NCBI GenBank assembly: GCA_902774915.1
Contig: CACYKH010000005.1
Location: 53,852 to 117,851 of the forward strand
Reading direction: 5' to 3'
Length of the DNA stretch: 64,000 nucleotides
Origin: an uncultured Lachnospiraceae bacterium
Lineage (GTDB): Bacteria; Bacillota; Clostridia; Lachnospirales; Lachnospiraceae
Below, one piece after another: positions 45,462 through 52,917 of this stretch. Each line of letters starts with the position of its first letter. The stretch's first letter is position 1. The notes beneath the pieces were generated by a model. The model was not told the DNA's origin and did not search any database. It saw nothing but the letters and a program-made list of their open reading frames with translations. Both the position numbers and the translations under genes were made by a program.

Positions 45462-46865
45462 TTATTCTGCGCCTCTCATCTTAATGATAGGAGAACCTTT
45501 CTTTTTAACATAGTCGCCAGTGATAATTACTGTTCCTATATTTTCATCCTTTGGAACCTGATACATGATATCTAATAACAGCTCCTCGATGATAGAACGA
45601 AGAGCTCTTGCTCCTGTTTTTCTTTCTTCAGCAATCTTTGCAATCTCAACGAATGCTTCATCTTCAAACTGAAGATCAACTTCATCCATTCTGAAAAGTT
45701 TTTGATACTGTTTGATAATAGAATTGCGAGGCTCTTTTAATATGCGGATATACATATCATTATCCAGATCGTTCAGAGTGAAGATAACTGGAAGTCTTCC
45801 AATAAACTCCGGTATCATTCCAAAGTGTCTTAGGTCCTCTGTTGTAACCTTGGATAGAAGAGCAGGATCATTTTCGAGTTCATCTCTAAGGTTTGCTCCA
45901 AAACCGATAGAAGACTGTGCGGCAATTCTTGTTTTGATTATATCTTCAAGATCAGGGAATGCACCACCGCATATAAACAGTATTCCACTTGTGTTCATCA
46001 TAGTTGTTGGTGTCATTGCATTCTTGCTTCCTGAACCTACAGGTACCTCAACTTCAGATCCTTCAAGGATTTTAAGAAGTCCCTGCTGAACAGATTCACC
46101 ACTTACATCTCTGGAACGTGTTTCCTGTTTCTTTGCAAGCTTATCAATCTCATCAATAAAGACTATTCCGTGCTCGGCTCTTTCCACATCGTTATCAGCA
46201 GCGGCAAGAAGCTTAGAAAGAACGCTTTCTACATCGTCACCAATATAACCTGCTTCTGTAAGAGAAGTGGCATCAGTGATAGCAAGAGGAACGTTCAGGA
46301 TCTTGGCGATAGTCTTAACCATGTAAGTCTTACCAGAACCTGTTGGTCCAATCATAAGCATGTTGGATTTTTCAATTTCCACATCTGTCTGGTCAGGATA
46401 CTTTTCAGGATTCTCCTCGCTGATAACTCTCTTGTAGTGATTATAAACAGCAACAGACATAACCTTCTTAGCATATTCCTGTCCAACAACATCTCTATCA
46501 AGAAGCTTCTTGATCTGATGAGGAGCAGGAATGTCTTCCAGCTTCAGGCTGAATTCTTCTTCATCATTATCAGTTGCACCATCAGGTCCCTGGGATGGAG
46601 TTCCATCCGGGTTCTTTCCGGCGTTTTTAGGTTTACGCTTTTTTACCTTCTGTGAATTAGGAATATCCATATTTGGAGTAAACATATTCAGGTTATTAAA
46701 TCCTGGCATGTTTGAGATATCCATAATAGGAGTATTACTAATTTGATCTAATGTTTTCTGCAGACAATCAGGGCAGATGTAAACATCTTTAGAAAAGCTA
46801 AGCAGCTTTCCGGCTTCTGATTCTGGTCTGCGACACATATAACAATAATTCTCGTATTCGCTCAA
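45462..46865 (-). CDS. clpX: ClpX-type AAA+ unfoldase
   Basis: The only minus-strand gene. It starts with TTG, preceded on its strand by GGAGG with a 5-base spacer. The 467-residue protein has an N-terminal zinc finger (CYMC and CPDC pairs), a Pro/Asn-rich linker with a Lys-rich patch, and an AAA+ domain: Walker A GPTGSGKT, pore loop GYIGDDVE, Walker B IVFIDEID, arginine finger region PEFIGRLPVIF. The IGF loop that docks ClpP is present (SSIGFGANL). The RKH pore-entry loop is missing: the equivalent stretch reads VPVGSGSKNAMTPTT. No clpP or tig is adjacent, so this may be a second ClpX. It would unfold proteins for ClpP or act alone. Confidence 0.88.
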   Translation of the reverse strand: MSEYENYCYMCRRPESEAGKLLSFSKDVYICPDCLQKTLDQISNTPIMDISNMPGFNNLNMFTPNMDIPNSQKVKKRKPKNAGKNPDGTPSQGPDGATDNDEEEFSLKLEDIPAPHQIKKLLDRDVVGQEYAKKVMSVAVYNHYKRVISEENPEKYPDQTDVEIEKSNMLMIGPTGSGKTYMVKTIAKILNVPLAITDATSLTEAGYIGDDVESVLSKLLAAADNDVERAEHGIVFIDEIDKLAKKQETRSRDVSGESVQQGLLKILEGSEVEVPVGSGSKNAMTPTTMMNTSGILFICGGAFPDLEDIIKTRIAAQSSIGFGANLRDELENDPALLSKVTTEDLRHFGMIPEFIGRLPVIFTLNDLDNDMYIRILKEPRNSIIKQYQKLFRMDEVDLQFEDEAFVEIAKIAEERKTGARALRSIIEELLLDIMYQVPKDENIGTVIITGDYVKKKGSPIIKMRGAE

Positions 46866-46929
46866 AGTTTTCCTCCATTACATCGGCTTTCTAGACCGAA
46901 ATTTCGTCATTATTTAGTGAAACATTATG

Positions 46930-46959
46930 ATTATATCATCCTATACAATACTTTGTAAA
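46930..46959 (-). promoter_or_regulatory. Promoter for the clpX-like gene (minus strand)
   Basis: Read on the minus strand: TTTACA (46954-46959), an 18-base spacer, and a perfect TATAAT (46930-46935). Confidence 0.75.
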
Positions 46960-46989
46960 ATTTAGGAGTAAATTTCATTATTCTGTATA

Positions 46990-47018
46990 TTGAAAACTAG
47001 CCTCTTTAATGCTACTAT
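46990..47018 (+). promoter_or_regulatory. Promoter for the glycerophosphodiesterase gene
   Basis: TTGAAA at 46990-46995, a 17-base spacer, TACTAT at 47013-47018 preceded by TGC (extended -10). Confidence 0.7.
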
Positions 47019-47059
47019 GGTTACCCGAGGTGTTTTTTGGGTGTATATGAGGTAAATAA

Positions 47060-47752
47060 ATGACAAAAATAATAGCACATCGCGGAGCATCTGGTCTTGT
47101 AAAAGTAGAAAATACTCTTGAGTCTTTTGAAAAGGCTATTGAGATCGGTGCTGATATGGTTGAATTTGATGTACGTAAGACTAAGGATAACATCCTGGTT
47201 GTATATCATGATAAAAACTTCGAGGACCAGCCGGTTTCCTGGTATACCTATGAGGAGATGGAAGCGGTTGCCAAGAAGAAGGGATTTCATGTGCCTCTTT
47301 TTGTAGAGGTTTTGGAACTGTGTAAAGACAGGATTTATATGGATATTGAGGTTAAGGAAACAGGCTTTGAAAATAGGCTTGTAAGACTTCTCAAGAAGAC
47401 TGTTAGTTATGAGAATTATTCGGTTAAGTCTTTTAAGGACAATGTAATCTATCGTGTTAAGGAACTGGATCCGAATATTATGACAGGACTTCTTATTGGC
47501 TACAAAAAAGCTAATTTTAAGAGACGTTATAATGAACTGTTTCCACTGCGCAGACTCAGAAGATGTCACGCGGATTTTGTTAGCCCAAACAGCAGACTTT
47601 TACATTTCTTCTTTGTTAATAGAATGAGAGTTTACGGTTATCCAATCTATGTCTGGACAGTGAATGATGAAAGAACAATGAGAAGGCTTTTTAGAGCTAA
47701 GGTTGATGGAATAATAACAGATCGACCTGATATTGCTCTGGGACTCAGATAA
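47060..47752 (+). CDS. Glycerophosphodiester phosphodiesterase
   Basis: GAGGT precedes the ATG. The 230-residue cytoplasmic enzyme shows the GDPD signature IIAHRGASGLVKVENTLESF, the metal-binding EFDVRKTKDNILVVYHD, and DIEVKE, WTVNDE and GIITDRPD further on. It splits glycerophosphodiesters, from phospholipid turnover, into glycerol-3-phosphate and an alcohol. No signal peptide. It leads a short operon with a small membrane protein and a polysaccharide deacetylase. Confidence 0.9.
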   Translation: MTKIIAHRGASGLVKVENTLESFEKAIEIGADMVEFDVRKTKDNILVVYHDKNFEDQPVSWYTYEEMEAVAKKKGFHVPLFVEVLELCKDRIYMDIEVKETGFENRLVRLLKKTVSYENYSVKSFKDNVIYRVKELDPNIMTGLLIGYKKANFKRRYNELFPLRRLRRCHADFVSPNSRLLHFFFVNRMRVYGYPIYVWTVNDERTMRRLFRAKVDGIITDRPDIALGLR

Positions 47753-47771
47753 AGTATTTAGGTGATGGGTG

Positions 47772-48140
47772 ATGAAGCAAAGGATACTGGCATATCTAAA
47801 ATATATAGATGAGATTTTAGATGAGAACAGCGAGATCAACAAGGGAGTTGAGCGAGACTGGGATAAAGAGATTGAAAGTCATCTCACTCAGATTGCATTT
47901 TTCGCTCATGAGAGACTTGTTCATCTCATAGTAATGTGTTTAGTGGCTATCTGCACAGTTATGTGTATTCTTACTTTTATTATAAAGAGTGAGATAATGC
48001 TGCTGCCATTAATTGTTCTGTTCTTTGTATTACTTGTACCTTACATTATGCATTATTACCTTCTGGAGAATTCAGTTCAGAGAATGTATGAACAGTACGA
48101 TGCAATGAAAAATAAGCAGGGGAAATATTTCGAAAAATAA
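47772..48140 (+). CDS. Small membrane protein with helical N-terminus
   Basis: AGGTGA at 47760-47765 supports ATG 47772 over the adjacent GTG. The 122-residue product has a charged helical N-terminus (about 45 residues), two membrane segments (about 51-72 and 76-98), and a Lys-rich tail. I recognise no family. It lies between the glycerophosphodiesterase and deacetylase genes, 19 and 12 bases away, so a role in the envelope is possible but not shown. Confidence 0.7.
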   Translation: MKQRILAYLKYIDEILDENSEINKGVERDWDKEIESHLTQIAFFAHERLVHLIVMCLVAICTVMCILTFIIKSEIMLLPLIVLFFVLLVPYIMHYYLLENSVQRMYEQYDAMKNKQGKYFEK

Positions 48141-48152
48141 GAGGCTGTTTTA

Positions 48153-49076
48153 ATGAAATTTTTAAAGAGGCTTACATTACCACAGATCATACTTGCTGTT
48201 AGTGTGGTAGTTTTACTTGTAACTCCAACTATAATTACATATTCACTTGTTAAGAGAAATACTCAGGCTGATGATGAACTGGAAAAGGTTGCATCTGAAA
48301 GCGAGAATTTAGTTTTTGGTGCAGAGAGTCCGGCTGAGGAAACTACTGAAACAGATGCTGTAGCAGATGCAGAAAGACTTGAGCAGGATACAACAGATGT
48401 AAATCCACTTACCATGTCTGATGAGGCTACAGAAACAGATGCAGTACCACTTAATGGTAAGAAGGTTTATCTTACATTTGATGATGGTCCATCTGATAAT
48501 ACAAATGAGCTACTTGATATCTTAGATGAGTATAATGTTAAGGCTACATTCTTCGTAGTGGAAGAGGATGGAGACCATGCTGCTGAGCTGAAGCGTATTG
48601 CTGAGGAAGGACATACTATTGGACTTCATTCACAGAGTCATGTTTACAGCAAGCTTTATGCAGATCTGAATTCCTATAAGAGAGATGTTAAGGGAGTTCA
48701 TGACTGGGTTAAGCGTGTGACTGGAATAGATACAAAGCTTTATAGATTCCCTGGTGGGAGTTCAAACGCAGTATCAAATGTTCCGATTGAAGATTGTATA
48801 GAATATCTGCATAATAGTGGATATGAGTATTATGATTGGAATGCGCTGTCAAAGGATGCTGAGAATGCATATCTCACACCTGAGCAGCTTAATAATAATA
48901 TAATGCAGAGTGTCAGAGTAAATGAGGGGGATTCAATAGTTCTGATGCATGATCTGGATGATCAGCATGCAACTGTTGAGGCGCTTCCTGAACTTATTGA
49001 GACACTTCAGAGTGAGGGCTATGAACTCTGTCAGATTGATGAAAATACAGAACCTGTACAGCATTTTGAAGAGTAG
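48153..49076 (+). CDS. Membrane-anchored polysaccharide deacetylase (NodB domain)
   Basis: GAGG precedes the ATG. The 307-residue protein has an N-terminal membrane anchor (about residues 9-31), an acidic Thr/Glu/Ala linker to about residue 105, then a NodB domain: motif 1 YLTFDDGPSDNT with the metal-binding Asp, motif 2 GHTIGLHSQSH with the two His, motif 3 RFPGGSSN, and the late VLMHDLDD. Family members remove N-acetyl groups from peptidoglycan or chitin-like sugars. A peptidoglycan N-acetyl-sugar deacetylase outside the membrane is most likely here. Confidence 0.88.
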   Translation: MKFLKRLTLPQIILAVSVVVLLVTPTIITYSLVKRNTQADDELEKVASESENLVFGAESPAEETTETDAVADAERLEQDTTDVNPLTMSDEATETDAVPLNGKKVYLTFDDGPSDNTNELLDILDEYNVKATFFVVEEDGDHAAELKRIAEEGHTIGLHSQSHVYSKLYADLNSYKRDVKGVHDWVKRVTGIDTKLYRFPGGSSNAVSNVPIEDCIEYLHNSGYEYYDWNALSKDAENAYLTPEQLNNNIMQSVRVNEGDSIVLMHDLDDQHATVEALPELIETLQSEGYELCQIDENTEPVQHFEE

Positions 49077-49105
49077 TGTAGCAGGTCAAAGAATGAACTG
49101 ATAAT

Positions 49106-49131
49106 AAAGGCGTGTCGGCTGACACGTCTTT
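49106..49131 (+). terminator. Probable terminator between deacetylase and folC
   Basis: AAAGGCGTGTC (49106-49116) pairs with GACACGTCTTT (49121-49131), one G-U, 4-base loop. The T run is weak, and it ends 31 bases before folC. Confidence 0.6.
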
Positions 49132-49161
49132 ATGTGTTTAATAAAGTAGATAGGAAAAGCA

Positions 49162-50433
49162 ATGGATTACCGCGAAGTAAGAGATTATATAACTGAAAAA
49201 GAAAAGCTGGGAAGCGTAATGGGGCTTGATAATATCAAGGAACTTTTAAGACGTCTTGATAATCCGGAAAAGTTTGCTCCTGCAGTTCATATTGCCGGAA
49301 CAAATGGTAAAGGCAGCATTATGGCATTTGTTGAAGAGACATTTGTTAAAGCCGGAATGGTTGTTGGTCGTTATATCTCCCCAACTATTTATAATTATCG
49401 TGAGCGTTGGAGAAAGAACAAGGAATGGGCAAGTCCTGAGGATATTGCGCTTGCAATAACAGCTGTAAAGGATGAGGTAGATGCAATGATAGCAGATGGC
49501 TTTGACAGCCCAACTGCCTTCGAGATTGAAACAGCTGCAGCTTTCTGGTTATTCAGATATTGGAAATGTGATGTTATGCTCATAGAATGCGGTATGGGTG
49601 GACGTCTGGATGCAACGAATGTAATAGAAACAGATGTACTTAACGTGCTTGCTTCTATCAGCATGGACCATATGAGTGTTCTCGGTAATTCTCTTAAAGA
49701 AATTACAAGAGAGAAGCTTGGAATAGTTAGAGATAATTCAGTGCTTGTAACATATCCTCAATGCGACGAGGTTATGAATGAAATAATGGATTATTCGGCT
49801 ATGCATAATGTAAAGGTGATTGTAGCTGATAAGGATGAGCTGATCATCAATGAGGAAAGCTTCCACAGTGCTTCATTTACCTATAGAGGCGAAGACTATG
49901 ATATCTCCATGGGCGGAGAATATCAGATTTATAATGCTATGACAGCCATTGATGTACTTAAGTACTTCAAGGATGTTTGTGGAGATTTCATTTATATGGG
50001 ACTCCTTACTACAAGATGGGATGGACGCTTTTCTATAGCTCATACAAATCCTTTGGTAATAGTTGACGGAGCACATAATGAGGATGCGTGGCTACGCCTT
50101 CGTGAGAGTCTGGATAAGTATTTTACAAATGAAAAAATCGTATATATAATGGGTGTGTATGCGGACAAGGAATATGAAAAAATGATTGATATTCTTTCTC
50201 CGACTATGAAAAAATGCTACACGGTTGCATCTCATAATCCTAGAGCACTGCCTGCTGAGGAGCTGTCTAAGTGTCTCAGAAAAGCAGGGGTTGAGGCTGA
50301 AAGCATTGGAGATGTAAAGCTGGCAGTAGATTATGCGCTGGACCATGCTGAACCAGAGACGAAGATAGTGGTCTGTGGAACGCTTTCTATCACAGGAACA
50401 GCGCTAAAATATTTCAATAAAATGAGATTCTAA
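49162..50433 (+). CDS. folC: Dihydrofolate synthase / folylpolyglutamate synthase
   Basis: AGGAAA precedes the ATG. The 423-residue Mur-ligase-family enzyme has the P-loop HIAGTNGKGSIMAF, IECGMGGRLDATNVI, SISMDHMSVLGNSLKEI and late VIVDGAHNEDA. It adds glutamate to dihydropteroate and to folates using ATP. The next two genes are an HD-domain gene and a FolB-FolK-prephenate dehydratase fusion, all within 75 bases of each other, so this is the head of a folate operon. Other steps (FolE, FolP) are not in the window. Confidence 0.92.
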   Translation: MDYREVRDYITEKEKLGSVMGLDNIKELLRRLDNPEKFAPAVHIAGTNGKGSIMAFVEETFVKAGMVVGRYISPTIYNYRERWRKNKEWASPEDIALAITAVKDEVDAMIADGFDSPTAFEIETAAAFWLFRYWKCDVMLIECGMGGRLDATNVIETDVLNVLASISMDHMSVLGNSLKEITREKLGIVRDNSVLVTYPQCDEVMNEIMDYSAMHNVKVIVADKDELIINEESFHSASFTYRGEDYDISMGGEYQIYNAMTAIDVLKYFKDVCGDFIYMGLLTTRWDGRFSIAHTNPLVIVDGAHNEDAWLRLRESLDKYFTNEKIVYIMGVYADKEYEKMIDILSPTMKKCYTVASHNPRALPAEELSKCLRKAGVEAESIGDVKLAVDYALDHAEPETKIVVCGTLSITGTALKYFNKMRF

Positions 50434-50461
50434 TAAGTGGATATAGTGAGGTTAAAGATTA

Positions 50462-51037
50462 ATGAAAAGAGTTGACTTAGTTCTCGAGGATCCAAGTTTT
50501 ATCAAAAGAATAAATGCTATCGAAGAGGGAGAGGCTGACAGAGAATTCTGCAAGCACGGAATGGAACACATTCTCTCTGTTGCAAGGATAGCATATGAAC
50601 TTTATCTTGAATGTTATATCGACTGGCTGGATAACGAATGGCACCATACTGAGATGGTACAGGATCAGACAATTATTGATATGAATGACGATATAGAGCA
50701 TAACTTCTGGAACAAGGAATATATGAAAGAAGTTATTTATGTTACCGCTCTTCTTCATGATATTGGAAGAGGTTCCAAGTATGAAGAGACAATGAGTCAT
50801 AGAGAGGCAGGTCCTATTATAGCAAGACCAATTCTTGAAAGAGTAGGATTCTCCTATGGAGAGATAGATGACATTTGCAATGCCATAAGAAATCATGGCA
50901 AAGCACCTGAAGATGAAGGTTCTTTAGATGGACTTATTTACAGAGCTGACAAGCTCTCAAGACTTTGCTTTAATTGCCCATCAAAGGAAGCCTGTGACTG
51001 GGATGAAGAAAAGAAGACTAGTAACTTAGTTTATTAA
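50462..51037 (+). CDS. HD-domain phosphohydrolase in folate operon
   Basis: GAGGT precedes the ATG. The 191-residue protein has the HD fold: FCKHGMEHILSVARIAYELY carries the first His, VTALLHDIGRGSKYEE the HD pair, and a late GLIYRADKLSRLC the final Asp. C-terminal CFNCPSKEACDW has three Cys that might bind metal. HD proteins of this size remove phosphate from nucleotides. Its place between folC and folBK suggests a role in folate synthesis, for example removing phosphates from dihydroneopterin triphosphate, but this is inference from position. Confidence 0.75.
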   Translation: MKRVDLVLEDPSFIKRINAIEEGEADREFCKHGMEHILSVARIAYELYLECYIDWLDNEWHHTEMVQDQTIIDMNDDIEHNFWNKEYMKEVIYVTALLHDIGRGSKYEETMSHREAGPIIARPILERVGFSYGEIDDICNAIRNHGKAPEDEGSLDGLIYRADKLSRLCFNCPSKEACDWDEEKKTSNLVY

Positions 51038-51074
51038 AATGCTTTTGGAGTAGTAATAGAAAGCGGTATTACCA

Positions 51075-52760
51075 ATGGATAAGATAAGAATAGACGATAT
51101 AAAGATATATGCATATCACGGTGTTCTACCTGAAGAAAAAAGAGATGGACAGGATTTTATAGTAAGCGCTGAGCTTGGTCTGGATCTTAAAACTTCAGGT
51201 GTTTCAGATAAGCTTGAGAAGACGGTAAATTATGCTGATGTGACAAAGCTGATCGAAGAAACATTTACCGAGGTCAGTTATAATACAATTGAAGCTGCAG
51301 CAGAGTCCGTGGTTGAGGCTATTCTCTCTGAATATAAGCTTATACAGGTAGCTACCATAAAGGTGAGTAAGCCAAATGCTCCAATCGATGCAGATTTTGG
51401 AGATGTATCGGTGGAGCTTACAAGAAGAAGACATATTGTTTATCTTGGACTTGGTTCTAATCTTGGTGATAAAAAACAGTATCTGGATACTGCTGTTGAA
51501 GAACTGGGTAAAGATGATACCATTACAGTGAATAAGGTTTCCAGTTATATAGAGACAGAGCCTTATGGACCTGTGGATCAGCCAGACTTTCTGAATGCGG
51601 TTATAGAAATAGAAACCTCTCTTGAGGCTGAAGAACTTCTGCAGATCATTCATGATATTGAGCAGGAAGCAGGAAGAGAAAGATTAATACATTGGGGTCC
51701 TAGAACTCTGGATATTGATATTCTTTTATATGATGATCAGGTTATTAATACAAAGGACCTGACTATCCCGCATCCTGAAATGCATAAGAGAGAGTTTGTT
51801 TTAAAGCCGCTTATAGAGATAGCGCCTTATGTATATCACCCTACACTTATGAGAAATGCAGTCCAGATGATGGATGACTTAAAAGCATCTTCCTATGTGG
51901 CAGTTGAACGTGTAGAAACAGAGGATTTTCAGGAAATTGAAACTCTGGATCTTGCTGGTAAAACGGTTGTTTATGCAGGCGTACCTGGTGCATATGCAGA
52001 GGAAGCCGCAACAAAATATTTTGGCGGTGGTGTGAATTATACAAACGTTAAAAAGTTTGATGATGTGGTTCGTGCAGTTGCAGAAGGAAAAGCTGACTAT
52101 GGTGTAATTCCTATTGAAAATAGTTCCGCAGGATTTGTTACAGGAAATTATGACATTATAAGAACCAGTGGAGTAAAGATAGTTGCTCAGATCACCATAG
52201 ATATAAATCATTGCCTATTAGGAATGAAGGAAGCGGTGCTTTCTGATATAACCAAGGTTTATTCTCATCCACAGGGACTTATGCAATGTAAAGAGTACAT
52301 AGATGAGAATGGCTTTAAGACAGAGGGCGTAAGTAATACAGCGAGGGCGGCTCAAAGAGTTAAGTCTGAAGGACTTAGAAATCAGGCGGCCATCTCCAGT
52401 GAGAGAGCAGCTGAGATTTATGGACTTAAGGTTCTTGATAAGAATATTAATTTTTCGGCTGATAATTCAACTAAGTTTGTAATACTCACCAGAGAGGAAG
52501 TTTTCCTGTCGGATTCCATAACCGTAAGTGTATGCTTCACAACACAGCATAAAGTTGGTGCACTTTACGATGTGATGGGTATTATTGATACAAATCAGCT
52601 GAATATGACTAGTATTGAATCTCGTCCATCATTAAAACATAAGTGGGAATACTGGTTCTATGTTACCTTTGAGGGTAAACTTACTGACAGAAATGTTATC
52701 AAGACACTTAGAGAACTTAAGGCAAATACAGATGAAATGTTTATTTTAGGTACATATTAG
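51075..52760 (+). CDS. folBK-pheA: Trifunctional fusion: dihydroneopterin aldolase, HPPK and prephenate dehydratase-ACT
   Basis: One uninterrupted 561-residue frame. Residues 1-117 are dihydroneopterin aldolase (FolB): YHGVLPEEKRDGQDF and the catalytic Lys in VSKPNAPI. Residues 118-280 are 6-hydroxymethyldihydropterin pyrophosphokinase (FolK): LGLGSNLGDKKQYLD, HWGPRTLDIDILLYDD, IPHPEMHKREFVLKPL. Residues 295-475 are prephenate dehydratase: YAGVPGAYAEEAATKYF, IPIENSSAGFV; the usual TRF catalytic motif reads TKF in NSTKFVIL. Residues 480-561 are an ACT domain with GALYDVMG and ESRP, the phenylalanine-binding marks. FolB-FolK fusions are known; the prephenate dehydratase addition is unusual. The ribosome site is weak. 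Confidence 0.9.
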   Translation: MDKIRIDDIKIYAYHGVLPEEKRDGQDFIVSAELGLDLKTSGVSDKLEKTVNYADVTKLIEETFTEVSYNTIEAAAESVVEAILSEYKLIQVATIKVSKPNAPIDADFGDVSVELTRRRHIVYLGLGSNLGDKKQYLDTAVEELGKDDTITVNKVSSYIETEPYGPVDQPDFLNAVIEIETSLEAEELLQIIHDIEQEAGRERLIHWGPRTLDIDILLYDDQVINTKDLTIPHPEMHKREFVLKPLIEIAPYVYHPTLMRNAVQMMDDLKASSYVAVERVETEDFQEIETLDLAGKTVVYAGVPGAYAEEAATKYFGGGVNYTNVKKFDDVVRAVAEGKADYGVIPIENSSAGFVTGNYDIIRTSGVKIVAQITIDINHCLLGMKEAVLSDITKVYSHPQGLMQCKEYIDENGFKTEGVSNTARAAQRVKSEGLRNQAAISSERAAEIYGLKVLDKNINFSADNSTKFVILTREEVFLSDSITVSVCFTTQHKVGALYDVMGIIDTNQLNMTSIESRPSLKHKWEYWFYVTFEGKLTDRNVIKTLRELKANTDEMFILGTY

Positions 52761-52773
52761 GTTTACATAAAAT

Positions 52774-52810
52774 AGCGACGAGATACATTTTGCATTTTGT
52801 CGCTTTTTTA
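52774..52810 (+). terminator. Rho-independent terminator after the folate operon
   Basis: AGCGAC (52774-52779) pairs with GTCGCT (52799-52804), extended by A-T pairs, followed by a T run. Confidence 0.75.
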
Positions 52811-52837
52811 TTGGAAATTTTTATATTTGTTGCTCTT

Positions 52838-52866
52838 TTGTTATGCATTAAGAGTTATTATATACT
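52838..52866 (+). promoter_or_regulatory. Promoter for the giant gene
   Basis: TTGTTA (52838-52843), a 17-base spacer, TATACT (52861-52866). Transcription would start near 52873, which rules out a start codon there and supports the ATG at 52918. Confidence 0.65.
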
Positions 52867-52917
52867 TGTAATTTGAATAAATTTGGCAGAATATGCTTTA
52901 AATATTGGAGAAAAAAT

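Noticed and set aside
47021-47569. Antisense frame opposite the glycerophosphodiesterase gene
   Set aside because: The + strand frame carries clear GDPD motifs, a promoter and a ribosome site; the antisense frame has none.
52873-52917. Upstream TTG start for the giant gene
   Set aside because: It coincides with the predicted transcription start, so it would not be preceded by a ribosome site in the mRNA.
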